This document shows positions 51,701 to 61,530 of a DNA stretch of 64,000 nt, one piece after another. The notes under the pieces are model-generated. The model worked only from the letters and a program-made list of their open reading frames with translations. It made no database searches and was not told the DNA's origin. This DNA is from Prostheceraeus crozeri (lineage: Eukaryota > Platyhelminthes > Polycladida > Euryleptidae), in the NCBI GenBank assembly GCA_907163375.1, contig CAJQUW010005372.1:30271-94270 (forward strand), read 5' to 3'. Position 1 is the stretch's first letter; every line of letters begins with the position of its first letter. A program made the translations under genes and the position numbers.

Positions 51701-54700
51701 AAGGAGCGAGCTCGTCTCCACCAAGTTCTGCGTCAGACGTGAGCGGTCAAGGTTGGTGTCTCATAGATTTGATTGTTTTTCTGTAGCGAACTTGCAAATT
51801 TTATGAAGAAATAGAGAATGTAAGCAATCACAACAACAAGATTGCTTCGATTGCCTTGCGATTCAAGGAAGCCTTAGAATCTAATATCTACCAATGATGA
51901 AATTCTATCAAATTTACTAATGCTATTAACGATAATCAGCCAAAACTGCCTTTCAATAAGCAATTCAACTACAAAGATTTTCACAGTTCGTCCATATGGG
52001 AGAATAATTTTGTCTGAGAGAAAAATATCAACTTATTTTGTTCCCTTTGTTTGACTGAAAGTTTTTCTTTTTGAACCAAACAGTTGATATCCTTTAGATT
52101 GTTCTGATTACATTGTTGCATTTTTTTCTATAAAGATGAAATTCTTAAGACATTTACACACTACATTTGAAAATATTATCGAATATTATTTATGATGAAA
52201 AAAATAGAAAACTTTAAACATGATAACAGAATGTGCCTTACTTCACTTTTATGTGTTCTTTTTAATTAATGAAGGAAATGAGCAAATGGTAGATCACAAT
52301 GCCAGGAAAACGACGTGTACACCACACTCTGGCCAACTAACTTACTGCGATGAATGCGTGATGTATTCTTCATTGAAACTATTTATTTCGATTAATTCTA
52401 TCAGTTTTTGCAATCACTGATATCTATGGATCAGTGTTACAGCTGTGAAGTTCCTCTACGCAGGAGAGCATTTTCTGTCATTATGGAAAACAACATGTTG
52501 ACAGAATTTTATTGTAAGTGTGGAGGAAATTCAGGATAAGAGACATCATTAAATCCGTCTTCTCATAATAATTTTCGTTACATGTTTGCAGTTGAGCAGT
52601 TTGACAATCATAAACAACGACAAATTACTTGTCACACAGCAGAGCGTTATGTTTTTCATTAACATATCAGGCATTTTATGAACACTTTTATTATGCTCGT
52701 TAAGCTACGAATTGCAATTCTTTTATTTTTCATTATAAATTTGTCACAAATGCCGGTCTGAGAATCTTTCATCTCGAATCTGACATTTCTTTATGAAAGT
52801 GTGAAAATTATGATTTCATAGCAAAGAGTTTTATGCTGCATTCAGAGCTGCTTCAGGCTTGCCATAACAGATAAACGTCTTCACTGTACATGTACATATC
52901 TGACTCTTTATCTTGAAAAATCAAAATAGACTGTATAAATTTGACTCTGTGAACTGAATCGTTTGTGGCTATGAAATCAAGAACGGAAATTGTCTTTTCC
53001 AGTATGATATTTTTATTATGCCAGTTATATACACAACACACGCATAATACTTTGCAGAAATTTGTGGTTGTACTTGAGTGACATTGCCGACGATAGGATA
53101 TGTAAATAATGTACTATGTTATTCATAAGAGGATTTTATTTCATCCTTTCTGGCAGAGGCGTAGATATAGCGTATATATTTCTACATAGCGTAGCAAAAA
53201 TGAAAAATGCAAATGGAAATTAATATCCAAAAAAGTACCAGAGAATTTCAAAGTGAACACCAATACATAAATTAAAGCTGCCGATGCATTTCGTCGAGTT
53301 CCTCGACTTTTCAAACACGTGTAATACACGTGTTTTGTGTTCAGATAATACACGTGTACAAATACACCAAAATTACACTCCTTTTACACGACTTAAAATT
53401 TAATGCTAGTTTATTTTGGCGTTTCATCCTTTTATTATTTCGAACATACTCAACCTCTAGATTGCTTCGAAATTTGTTCTGAATTCATATCTGCATCATA
53501 TTACCTCCTAGCTATTCTGAACAGTTAAGCGTTTCTTAACATATATTTGCTCTAAGTATGTATAACACACATAAATCGCTTTAAATGGTCGGACAAATGT
53601 GAAATCTATAGCCCATAACTGGAAAGTTTATAAGACACCGAATAAGTAAAAGCACCATTTTTTGGAGAAAAAGACTATCACATTAGAATCTGTAAATCAC
53701 AGGAATTCACAAATATTCCGGATCTAGCCAAAACCATCTCATCCACTTCAATGATGTCTGACTTCATAAGTAGCTTTATTCCACAGTTCATAAATCCAAA
53801 TTTCCAATCAGGAGTTGAGGAAATGTTATGAAAATTCATCCAGGTGGCAATCAATCCTGGAAATAAATTGAAAATAAAGTTATAAATACGTGTCATTTAC
53901 GTGAGAAAGAAATTTTTATCATTAAAGATTGTGACAAAAGCTCTGCAAGTAATCGGTATAATTTGATTCAATTCAATAATTAATTAATTAATTAAATTCA
54001 ATCTAAAGCAACGATAGGATTCATCAGATGCTCACTTTTTGAAATCTGATGCATTTCTTACACAAGGAAACTGCAGAAATGTAGAATGACAAAAAAAGAA
54101 ATTAATCAAACCAATAATTTGTAATTCACAATAAGAATGAAAAAGCTTATCACTTGGCTGATATAATCCGTCATCAATGTTAGATATAATTCCCTAATTA
54201 TTTATCCAAACTTCAGTTGCTCCTAGCGTTTCATTAGTGCAATTTTCCAAGTTACACCGTGTGAATTATTTCTACATTAATTTGATGTTTTGTTTATTAA
54301 ATGTTTTGCAATCCATCTCTAGATCAATTCATATTTCAGAAATCTCATAATTAGATAAATTTTTCCACGTCTATTCTAAATCATCTCCCATCTAAATCAG
54401 AGAGTGATACAATAGGACAGCTACGTGTGAATGAATTATCCTCAGCAAAAGTCAGGAACTAAATAATGATAACGAATTAAGGACAATTAAGGTATGTTTT
54501 GATTTTATGGACAGGTTGATTCTTAGTCAAAGGTCTTCTTCCTATGGTCTTGAAACTCGTTTTTATTGATCTGTCTCAGGAAAGGTTCTAAATGAAATTT
54601 ATTTAAATAACTTAGCGTTCTCAGCAGCAGCATCTGAAACCGATGTCTCTGTTAAAATTCTAGCCGGAAAATCAATGTTTTTTTCTATTTACTGTCAGGC

Positions 54701-57700
54701 ATCAGTTTTTCTTTAATTGAACACATTCGCTCAACTAGTCTGCTGGCTAAATTTATGATAGCGCAGAGCATAATATGCTATTATATATATTATAGCATAT
54801 TATGCCATGAAAAACATGTACGGTGAATTATGAAATAATTATAATTAATGGAGCATATGGAGTGAATGATGCGTGCTCAGTCCGACGGCCGACTGCTGGT
54901 GTTGTATACAAGCGTGTTGAATACGCAGTGCATGTAGGCCTATGCACCTCCACAATTGTAGAAAAATTCTTTTTAAATGATAATCGTTTAATTCGTGGAG
55001 CATAGAAATATGAACGAATTATGAGAAAGACATCTTATTCATCAAATGATAGAGATCTGATGAAATATTTGGTCGATCTGTCAAAATTCAATTGGAAGTA
55101 AAAAGGCAAAATCCAGTTGCTGTAGTAAATTGTACTGCGCATTACAATGCTCCAGATTGATTGAGGTGGGTGACCTGCAGATGATTGCCTGCAATGGTGA
55201 CACGCTTCTGACGGTCCCACGCTGACTCAGGAATGAGTCATATGGATCGTCGTGGCACCACTTTTTGAGGAATGGCAAGGCGAGGTCACCACTTGAGCTG
55301 ATCCATGCACAATAAAACCATTACATAGCAAGTGACGGAACAGAATGGATCAATATTAGCTTCTCTGGCCATAGTGATGCCAATAGCGCGGCGATTCCAT
55401 TCAAATTGGCTCTCATCAGCTGTAGGCCAATATGTCAACACAGGGAGAATGCATTGATTGAAGGTGTGTCTCTTAAGACACAGTGGTTGTTACTCTTGAA
55501 TACATCTTTTGCACGATTAAATTCTTGCCATGCTTGTATACATCTCCTACTGATTTCCTTAGCGATGTTGCTGCTCATGCTTACTAAGTGACCAAGGTAA
55601 ATATATTCTTGAACCTCTTCTATCTGCACGTTGTCGACACTGACCGGTTCCGAGATAACACTTGTTTTCATGATTTTCGCTTTGTCTGCAATTATTGTTA
55701 GTCCTCTTTGTTTACTTAGCCAATCGCATTTTAATGTCTATCATCCGGTCGAATAATCATCATTCAATATTGTTTAGAAATGTCTTGTATTTGAAATTAA
55801 TGTGAATTTTTAATTTAGTGCGATAATTCAATTATGTTTTTTGCCTGTTACCATGCATATCGATTGTCATTTCATCAGCGTGGCAATTGCATCAGTTGTG
55901 GAAGTGCTGGCTGTGCTCCGATGGGTCACTACACTGATAGATGGTCACCACAGAACGGAGTCACTGGGGTAAAGATGTACTTGGACACCAAGGATTCCAA
56001 AGACTTTTGTCGTAAGTATTTTTTTCACTTTTCCCGAATAGTTTAAAAACATGAATCATCAAATCGATGTTAGAATAATTAATCTTACTACATGATTTTC
56101 AAACATTTTAAAATATGACCCTCTAGGTTTAAACTTTTAGTAAAACTTGTTAGTAGCATAGATGTACAACTATGATAATTGCTTATGGTTACAGTATAGC
56201 ATTACATGGTCTATACATTAGCATTTAAATAGATATGCACATACAGTACCGGTGCATGTATACATAGATAGTACAAATTTATGACCCATCATAGAATCAA
56301 AAGCAAAGTTTGCTACTGCCGATTGCTTTCGGCCACTACGGCGGATTTTCAAGGCAAACTGAATTAACAAAATTTACATAAAATATTGTAGATATCAAAA
56401 TGATGCACAGACATCAAGAGGCATCTAGGGATGGACAAAATGCACGGATTTACACAGCTTCCTTGGACTTTCTGTCCAAGCGATTTGTTTGTGTCCTAGC
56501 GAGTTCCTGGAGGGTCATAATTTTATATTGTCATTTCCCATTTGGTTTTCTATTGATTCATTATACACAGATATGTACATAGTATATAATTACATAACAG
56601 CTCATTGTTACAGTATTACATTGAATATGCTTCAGTAAGTCCAGAATTATGTGTCAAGGTTGTGCAGAAATCTTCAATCCAAGGATTCGCGCTAAGAAGG
56701 TTTAGGAATACGAGTAATTAATGTGAATCTGCAAAAATACCAAATGCCATTTTTTCGTGGGGATTGATTAAATTTTTTAAAGACATATTAGGCAATGATA
56801 CAGAACGTTCTTATATCGATAGCATTATCATTTATTATGGAATTTACGAAGCGCAGAATTGAGCCACTATTAGAACAGAAATTAAATATTGATATTACTT
56901 TTTTAGCACTGAAATTTGCTACAACTTCATTATGACACCACTTTTGCTATTTATAACTTCTGTCTAAAACATCACTGCATCTACATATGATCTGTTCATT
57001 ATACGAGGCATTGATGGTAAATATCTATAGTCACGCTAAAAAGTACCTTCAATCAAAGCTAAATAGCTGTTCATGTCAATTTTCAGTTGCATTGGTATTT
57101 TTAGTCACTTACAAAATTCAGAATTCGCGTGACCCGATTGGATTCTTTCTATTTAAGCGCGGTTATAGTGTAATGTGGTCTGTAAACTGTTCATGATGTC
57201 TGCTACGACCGTTTTATCCGAGAAATATGTGAAACATGATAAATAGCATCATTGGAAGTATATTGTAAATTTATCAACTTTTTGATCTATTTTTTTAAAA
57301 ATGTCTGTCAAATATATATCGATGCAAATGATGAAATGGAATAATGCATAATGCTATGAAAGAAACATAAAATCTGGGAATAGGCCAAGTGCTTATTTCG
57401 ATAGAAAATATGGAAAGTCTACAAATTATATAAATGATGCCTAGTAAATAAATGCAGCAAAGCATGAATTATAAAATATGCATAACTTGTAAACATTTTA
57501 TATTTTCTATCGAAAAAAACACTTGGCATATTCCCAGATTTTATATTTCTTTTACAATGCATGGTCAAGGCACTTTTTATACAATTTTCTGAATATCTTC
57601 CTGCATATGCGGCTGCTCAAGACAAGTAACAAGAATAACTTTCACACAAAATAAACAATGTGCAATAAATTTCATTGTATTGCATGCAATAATATCTAAT

Positions 57701-59575
57701 AATTCAAAAATTATTATTGTATAAAAATGATTTGATAATTTGATTCTTCAATGAGATGAATACATATACATCATCTTCAACAGGATTTCATAATGTTATT
57801 CGAATAGAAACAAAAGACGATCCAGATTCTCGCGAGGAGCGTGCCAAGCTTTATATTATTTTATATGGACGTCGAGGAATTTCACAAGAGCTGGAGCTGA
57901 CTGAAAAGTAAGCGAAATTTGCTGACACATTATAAGTGCATACACATTGAAAATATGTTCGCGCAATTTTCGTGTAATACGCGAGTTCAACAATTTCTAT
58001 ATACGTGCTCATCCACATCTCACTTAAATGTGTGTTAATATGCACGAATTCACGTGTTACCGGGTACTCTATTCCCTTTCCTCAAAACACGTTGAGCGTG
58101 TATATAATTTTACAACTTAATTTCATGTAAGGATTAAAGCAAAAGAAGGTGACATTTACGAACTGTTATTAAGATACATAGATAATTCCCCATGTACACA
58201 AAGGAATATAAATGCTTAAAATATTTCTTGTATTGAAATTTATAAGTAGTAAAGAACAGCCGCCTGTTATCGAACGAGAAAATCCTTGAAAAATCATTTA
58301 ATTCGATTTAGAACCTCAAAATCATGCCTATGTTTTTAAAAGGAAGAATTCAAAATGTAACAAAGAGTTTTTGCAATCCTTTGAAAATGATCAACGTCAC
58401 ATTGAAATGTTTTAACAGGCATTGGGAAAATAAAACTGGTAAATGGAAACTGTGCATGTACAATTATACAGTGAAAACACAGCACACAGTTAGTATCATT
58501 AGAAAACATAGCAAGTGGTCAACACTACATAGATAAAGGTCAAAATTGAGCAACGTGACAGCGTTGAGTCTAGATAAAAATACAGTCGTCTCTGATATAA
58601 GCGACACCTTGAAACCAGCTGTTGTCATCGCTTGTATCGAGAGTCGACTGTATTGCACACAAGCGCAGAATGAAGCACAGAAGAAAGCTGGGGCGACCGC
58701 GCAGGAACACTGTTTGGCTAACTGACAGTAAGATTCAGCTATTGAAATTACTTGTCACTTACAACTCACTATGGTTTCTAGAAAGCACCAACGTGCTGAG
58801 CATGCGTCATTGGTAAAGCACGAATGATCTTGACATAAACACTGAAACTTTTCTCATCCGATGTAATCATCATGACATCCGCCCCTTCAAAAATCCTGGT
58901 AACGGTCATGGTATTGGCAATTGTGCATAAATTCGAAGTATTTCTTTTCATTTCAGACCTACTTTGATTCGTGGTTCCAGCAGATACCAGTACTTGATCA
59001 AACTGACAGAATCGTATGGAGAAATCTATAGAATTGTTTTCAAATGGACACATGAGTGGACGGTGACACAGCCAGGGACTCTTCCAGTTTTCAGAACTCC
59101 AAAGATAAATATTTCTTCAATCAAGGTTTTTGTGGGAATAGAGAATGCTGAGTGAGTGCGAAATTATTTCTACAATATCAACCATTAAAGTTTTGCTGAG
59201 GTCAAAAGAAGAAATTCTGCATTCAATACAGTAGGCCAAAAATAAAGATTAAATGCCGTAGATTACCGTACATTCGGTAAGAAACAAACGAAACCAGTGA
59301 ATCTTAAACTACCTTGGAACATATATGTGGATTTTCTTTTGAAGAACATCTATCAATCATAAGAGCAATTCAAAACTGCAAATCTTGTTCCAGCATTTTT
59401 GAAAATCTAGTTGGCCCACTGAAATTTTCGTCCCTTCTAAAATTTTTATTTTGTTAATATTCATGATTTATTATTCAACCTTTATTTTTGCAGGTACACC
59501 TTCTGTGGAGATGGACAAGGCCTTACTGATGGTACACTTAAAAGCATGTACAAATCAAATTCAAACCACTGCTGA
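24625..59575 (+). CDS. secreted pancreatic-lipase-family lipase, 11 exons
   Basis: Eleven exons joined by hand give 1518 coding bases (505 residues plus stop), and every junction keeps phase. The protein begins with signal peptide [17 protein letters not shown] and continues with the lipase N-domain ([24 protein letters not shown], the GHSLG elbow, [48 protein letters not shown]) and a PLAT domain (about 373-499), ending at a Cys before the stop as in vertebrate pancreatic lipases. Ser189, Asp213 and His298 form the catalytic triad; the Ser-Asp spacing of 24 equals that of the human enzyme. The lid loop between paired cysteines is 24 residues, so it is full length. Family members hydrolyse triacylglycerols, phospholipids or galactolipids outside the cell; the substrate cannot be told here. 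It slightly exceeds the usual ~465 residues. I see no damage, so it is likely functional. Confidence 0.93.
24838..25269 (-). mobile_element. repeat D copy 2, probable MITE
   Basis: The segment 25,120-25,269 is the inverted counterpart of 13,480-13,628. A second, weaker inverted match to the same end (ACTGTAAACCGTAG and CCTACAAAAT) lies at about 24,838-24,890, so the whole of 24,838-25,269 may be one element with imperfect terminal inverted repeats. Confidence 0.6.
25856..26500. repeat. dispersed repeat A, copy 2
   Basis: Same orientation as copy 1 at 1906-2602 and nearly identical, but lacking about 52 bp near the left end. The 116-codon minus-strand open frame is present again (26,024-26,374). 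It also retains the TATA-like GATATAAAACAT near its 3' end. Confidence 0.75.
29847..31205 (+). mobile_element. Tc1-like DNA transposon with a deleted middle
   Basis: The terminal inverted repeats match: CAGATTGTTTCATAAAAAAT on the left and, reversed, CAGTCCGTTTCATAAAAAGT on the right, each flanked by TA (29,845-46 and 31,206-07), the Tc1/mariner target. The frame 30,350-30,703 gives the transposase DNA-binding region (two HTH modules and a [11 protein letters not shown] hook). The frame 30,836-31,042 resumes at [18 protein letters not shown], the block with the last catalytic acid in Tc1 transposases. The central part with the two catalytic aspartates is mostly missing, so the 1.36-kb copy is defective, though it may still be mobilised by a helper. 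Confidence 0.88.
31644..31927 (+). CDS. lipase exon 2
   Basis: Codes residues 28-122, including [20 protein letters not shown] and [10 protein letters not shown], the conserved start of the lipase fold and its oxyanion-hole strand. The acceptor is CTACAG and the donor GTAAGT, phase 0. Confidence 0.93.
31993..32139 (+). CDS. lipase exon 3
   Basis: Codes residues 123-171: [20 protein letters not shown] and [20 protein letters not shown]. Intron 2 is only 65 bp. The donor is GAG|GTACGG; a second donor, CG|GTGAGA, lies 5 bp downstream and can also be spliced in frame (see findings). Confidence 0.9.
32140..33090 (+). other. lipase intron 3
   Basis: 951 bp of very AT-rich sequence with nothing recognised. 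The open frames are low-complexity and short. Confidence 0.7.
33091..33208 (+). CDS. lipase exon 4: catalytic serine
   Basis: Codes residues 172-211 and contains [20 protein letters not shown], the nucleophile elbow with Ser189. The acceptor is TCTGCAG and the donor G|GTAATT, phase 1. Confidence 0.95.
33880..34068 (-). mobile_element. tRNA-derived SINE, copy 2
   Basis: On the minus strand, A box TGGCCTAGTGAAG and a perfect B box GGTTCGATTCC sit at tRNA spacing, followed by CTGGGTCAGGTGAGTGCGGT. It aligns with the copy at 9893-10,055 beyond both boxes. Orientation is opposite to the lipase gene. Confidence 0.75.
34196..35160 (+). mobile_element. LINE fragment (CR1/Jockey-like) with RT core
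   Basis: The frame reads [13 protein letters not shown], then KYADDIFLL (the YADD catalytic motif), [26 protein letters not shown] and [10 protein letters not shown], the order expected of palm and thumb in a CR1/L2/Jockey-type reverse transcriptase. An in-frame stop (TGA at 34,678-34,680) interrupts it, and another stop lies just before GIPQG. The coding part ends at 35,022 and the 3' untranslated region ends near 35,160 in an ATT-rich tail. 5'-truncated and inactive. Same general family as 11,630-12,341. Confidence 0.88.
35991..36156. mobile_element. short palindromic MITE
   Basis: The ends TACTGTAAAACAACAATTTT and, reversed, ATGTAAACCACGAAATTTTC share the pattern TGTAAA...ACGAAATTTTCGCG-like, and CGCGAA motifs pair in the interior. 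It is a 166-bp non-autonomous element. Superfamily unknown. Confidence 0.5.
37237..37430 (+). mobile_element. tRNA-derived SINE, second type
   Basis: On the plus strand, A-box-like CTTGGCAGAGCAC is followed by B-box-like AGGTTCGAGTTCT 30-40 bp later, then a non-tRNA body ending in an AT-rich AATAAAACACAG stretch. One copy only, so the limits are guesses. It could also be a lone tRNA pseudogene. Confidence 0.5.
37965..38081 (+). CDS. lipase exon 5: catalytic aspartate
   Basis: Codes residues 211-250. GMDPAGPYF carries catalytic Asp213, and [16 protein letters not shown] is the conserved calcium-site region. The acceptor is TTTGCAG and the donor G|GTAAGA, phase 1. Confidence 0.95.
40801..40890 (+). 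repeat. degenerate 20-bp minisatellite
   Basis: Units of the form GATTTCATTAGTGACACAGG begin at about 40,802, 40,821, 40,841, 40,862 and 40,881, with a related unit at 40,760. This explains the short repetitive open frame on the minus strand, which is not a gene. Confidence 0.65.
41170..41560 (-). pseudogene. mariner/Tc1-type transposase N-terminal remnant
   Basis: Read on the minus strand, 41,560-41,385 gives [20 protein letters not shown] and [15 protein letters not shown], a helix-turn-helix as in Tc1/mariner and IS630-like transposases. After a frameshift near 41,370, [17 protein letters not shown], ...[14 protein letters not shown] and [12 protein letters not shown] give the second DNA-binding module. 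The DDE catalytic domain is missing. A dead fragment of a plain DNA transposon. Its ends were not identified. Confidence 0.75.
43940..44056 (+). CDS. lipase exon 6: beta9/lid region
   Basis: Codes residues 250-289: [20 protein letters not shown] and the first part of the lid, from the Cys in [10 protein letters not shown]. The acceptor is CTTCAG. The donor G|GTTCGT is weak but the only nearby one that keeps phase 1; GTAACT four bases on would break the frame. Confidence 0.93.
44057..48204 (+). other. lipase intron 6
   Basis: This 4.1-kb intron includes the family C element. A 109-codon minus-strand frame at 44,326-44,655 and plus-strand frames at 47,434-47,902 have no recognisable family, and I do not call them genes. 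Confidence 0.7.
45763..46880. mobile_element. repeat family C, nested inverted repeats
   Basis: GGGGCACATTGAACCACC at 45,763-45,780 has inverted partners GGTGGTTCAATGTGCCC (about 46,512-46,528) and TTCAATGTGCCCCATTCTCC (from 46,855). A further ACATTGAACCACTT lies at about 45,789. The right end CCCCATTCTCCCCTA matches the motif at 3219-3242. This looks like a non-autonomous DNA element, or two nested ones, with the terminal signature GGGGAGARTGGGGCACATTG. No transposase seen. Confidence 0.55.
48205..48323 (+). CDS. lipase exon 7: catalytic histidine
   Basis: Codes residues 289-328. [17 protein letters not shown] holds the lid-closing Cys296 and catalytic His298; [14 protein letters not shown] follows the family pattern. 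The acceptor is TTTGTAG and the donor CAG|GTAAGA, phase 0. Confidence 0.95.
49390..50170 (+). repeat. diverged repeat E, copy 1
   Basis: Aligns collinearly with 59,766-61,530, in the same orientation: TTTTTTGCGG..ATTACGTTYC, GCGGAAATTAAG.TGATTATCA, CATCGAATTGCTAATT, TGCATATCTCACAT, GGATTTAATAAA and ACTCTACCTAAT occur in the same order. Similarity is roughly 70-80% by eye. It is longer than a MITE and has no recognisable coding capacity. Confidence 0.75.
50583..50759. mobile_element. 177-bp palindromic MITE
   Basis: Ends AAGGTCCATTCACA and its complement TGTGAATGGACCTT are perfect. Inner GCGCGGC/GCCGCGC and CAGAATTT/AAATTCTG also pair, and a second AAGGTT pair lies inside. The flanks CAGAT and CAGAC may be a 5-bp target duplication with one mismatch. 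GC-rich compared with its surroundings. Confidence 0.85.
55081..55730 (-). mobile_element. LINE fragment (RTE-like RT thumb region)
   Basis: On the minus strand [35 protein letters not shown] and [20 protein letters not shown] match the post-catalytic region of RTE/Jockey-like reverse transcriptases (pattern EEV.EY.YLG...S......EI.RRI..GW..F...+.VFK). Further downstream, to about 55,081, weak similarity continues in broken frames. 5' parts and the catalytic site are absent. Inactive. Confidence 0.8.
55879..56011 (+). CDS. lipase exon 8: end of lipase domain
   Basis: Codes residues 329-373: [19 protein letters not shown] matches the conserved C..C...GCP.MGHY segment near the end of the catalytic domain, then [10 protein letters not shown] leads into the linker. 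The acceptor is CATCAG and the donor C|GTAAGT, phase 1. Confidence 0.95.
56012..57783 (+). other. lipase intron 8
   Basis: 1.8 kb of AT-rich sequence holding one palindromic element at 57,343-57,562. Nothing else was recognised. Confidence 0.7.
57343..57562. mobile_element. 220-bp element with ~60-bp terminal inverted repeats
   Basis: The outer ends share AATGCAT, and AAAATCTGGGAATAGGCCAA and TTCGATAGAAAATAT in the left arm pair with ATATTTTCTATCGAA and TTGGCATATTCCCAGATTTT in the right. A MITE of unknown superfamily lying 220 bp before exon 9. Confidence 0.75.
57784..57907 (+). CDS. lipase exon 9: start of PLAT domain
   Basis: Codes residues 373-414: [13 protein letters not shown] and [19 protein letters not shown] match the first strands of the PLAT/LH2 beta sandwich. 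The acceptor is CAACAG and the donor AA|GTAAGC, phase 2. Earlier members of the family place colipase and lipid contacts in this domain. Confidence 0.93.
57908..58956 (+). other. lipase intron 9
   Basis: 1.0 kb holding a 74-bp mariner-type micro-MITE. The two ~70-codon frames near 58,324-58,816 have no family resemblance. Confidence 0.65.
58580..58653. mobile_element. 74-bp mariner-type micro-MITE
   Basis: ATACAGTCGTCTCTGATATA on the left and, reversed, ATACAGTCGACTCTCGATAC on the right are terminal inverted repeats bounded by TA, the mariner/Tc1 target. Nearly the whole element is terminal repeat. Confidence 0.75.
58957..59151 (+). CDS. lipase exon 10: PLAT domain core
   Basis: Codes residues 414-479: [35 protein letters not shown] and [14 protein letters not shown] follow the family pattern Y.F.......G.I..+.F.W......P.LPK......I.V. 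The acceptor is TTTCAG and the donor GA|GTGAGT, phase 2. Confidence 0.95.
59152..59493 (+). other. lipase intron 10
   Basis: 342 bp of AT-rich sequence with nothing recognised. Confidence 0.7.
59494..59575 (+). CDS. lipase exon 11: C-terminus and stop
   Basis: Codes residues 479-505: [16 protein letters not shown] and a final Cys directly before TGA, as in vertebrate pancreatic lipases, where the last Cys closes a disulfide with the FC cysteine. The acceptor is TTTGCAG. No canonical AATAAA was found close downstream. Confidence 0.93.
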
Positions 59576-59765
59576 TTTTAATTAGAATTCTTTGTACATC
59601 ACATTCGACTTTTTGATTGATGATATTATTATTTTGGGCATGATATTAAGGCTCACTGGTACGACACAAATCTTTCACGAATCATCGTATTTATCATGAC
59701 AATTCTAATTTCTCTTGATTCTGTTATGATGATAATAATAATAATATAATAATTACATCAAAATA

Positions 59766-61530
59766 TTCTGTTTTTTGCGGAGAATACGTTTCTGCGTCTA
59801 AAAAATGTTTGATCATTATTTAAGAAGTTAAATTTTTGCCACTTATGCCTGGGCTTATACACGAGCGACGTGCAGCCCCTATAAAGGGAGTTCACGTTGA
59901 TCCCACTGATTACTATTTGAGAACTAAAATCACCTTTTATACTTAAATACACTGTCGAATTCAAGTATTGTCACTGATTATAACTATGCGAGCGTGTTTG
60001 AAATGCAGCAAAGAAATCAAACCAAATGCTCACTTCAGAGGCCGAACACATGTTGTAACGTTTGAAAAATGAGTGACAAGCCTATTCAATGATTGACTTC
60101 TGTCGATATGCCTCATAGCAAGCTTTCCAAACAGACTTTCATGCGAGTAGGTATGTGAAACTGTTGTGACGCTTCGCTGATGGAAGGTGACTTCATCGCA
60201 AAGGAAAATGTGCTGCACAAAAATTAGGATACAATCGTTGTCGTTACTCGTTGAAGTGTGACCCAACAGAATTTAAATCATCTCAGTCTTCCAGGCTGCA
60301 ATTCTTTAGTCGTGGTGAATTCCTATGGTCAAAGTCCATCTCCTTTAGTACGATGTGCCACTATGACTGGAGCCTGACGCTCCAATGCACAGAGTTCGTA
60401 CTCAAGTACGTGCTTTACCGCATTTTCTTTACCTTTAGATCAGATACGCTCCATGAGATCGCAGAGGAACCGATGGTCTCCAAGAATCAAGACTTTAGTT
60501 TCATAAGGTTAAAGCTATTGGCGATTCTTTTTTTTTTGATTTTTCAATAAACAATTGTCTTCACAGTTGAAAGCGAAGGAGAAAGACACTACGGCAGCTA
60601 GTTCTGCAGTTGTCAAATCTTTTCACTTCGCATAATAACTACAGAACAATGCCAAAACCAACAAATATTTTGTTTCTTTTCACCTAACCTAGGAGAATCA
60701 ATAGGTTATTCTATAAATTCAAGTTGTTGAATATGTCATCTCTGCCTTCAATTTCTATTTGCGAGTTAGAAGTTTGAATAATTTGCAGACAGATCGAATT
60801 AGTGAGGGTGTGTGTTATTGTTTTATCGACTGTTTTCTTTTAGACATCTTCATTACAAATCGGTTGGATCAAAGTGAACACACTTCATGAAACTTATAGG
60901 ATGTCAAAAGAAATGAACACTTACTAATAGATATCTTAATTAAGCGGAAATTAAGCTGATTATCAAAGAAATTCACGAACTGAACTGCACTATGATGCAA
61001 GTATTCATGGAAAAGTTGAGATCTTGTGATTGTTGACTGAGATTTCGTGTTTTTAGTTCAATTTTCAGTGGCATGATTTTATAATTCAGAAAATTTATGT
61101 TTCATTTCATGAATCTGAGAAGTAATGTAAGCCCATTTACATCTTCTAAGTCTAATTAAGATCATTTTCTTTGATTGTGCTATTTTGCGCTTTCAGAAGC
61201 AGGTACTTCGTGATATGATCACGTTTAAAATGCGCTTATTTAAATAGCTGAGCATTGATTAAAGTGATGGCAACCCATCGAATTGCTAATTCAACTTTGC
61301 TATATTGCTTTATTGCCTCTCCAAGGTTGTCATGACATGGAGGATTTGTAACTCTTCTTTCTTGTGCCAGATTAATCAATTGGTGTACATTTCTCCAAAC
61401 TGCAAACATTTGCATATCTCACATGTAGCAGGCCACTGGGTGTCAACTCAAGTTCATTTAATGAAATCGAAACTGCATGAACATTACGGATTTAATAAAG
61501 GCTCAGTTGCTACTCTACCTAATTATCCTT
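59766..61530 (+). repeat. diverged repeat E, copy 2, interrupted
   Basis: The left part (59,766 to about 59,890) and right part (about 60,900-61,530) align with 49,390-50,170. About 1.0 kb between them has no counterpart and was presumably inserted in this copy or lost from the other. The right part starts at GATGTCAAAAGAAATGAA and ends at ACTCTACCTAAT. It lies just beyond the lipase stop codon. Confidence 0.7.
59891..60899. other. ~1-kb insertion in repeat E copy 2
   Basis: This block interrupts the alignment of the two repeat E copies. It has a plus-strand frame (60,251-60,550) and a minus-strand frame (60,030-60,266) containing CDEVTFH, faintly like the second catalytic block of some transposases. 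The resemblance is too short to name it. Confidence 0.4.

Larger units (their letters stand above)
48324..55878 (+). other. lipase intron 7
   Basis: The largest intron at 7.6 kb. It holds repeat E copy 1, a palindromic MITE and a LINE fragment on the minus strand. The interval 50,760-55,080 has no recognised gene or repeat apart from AT-rich runs such as (AATT)n at about 53,976-53,994. Confidence 0.7.
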
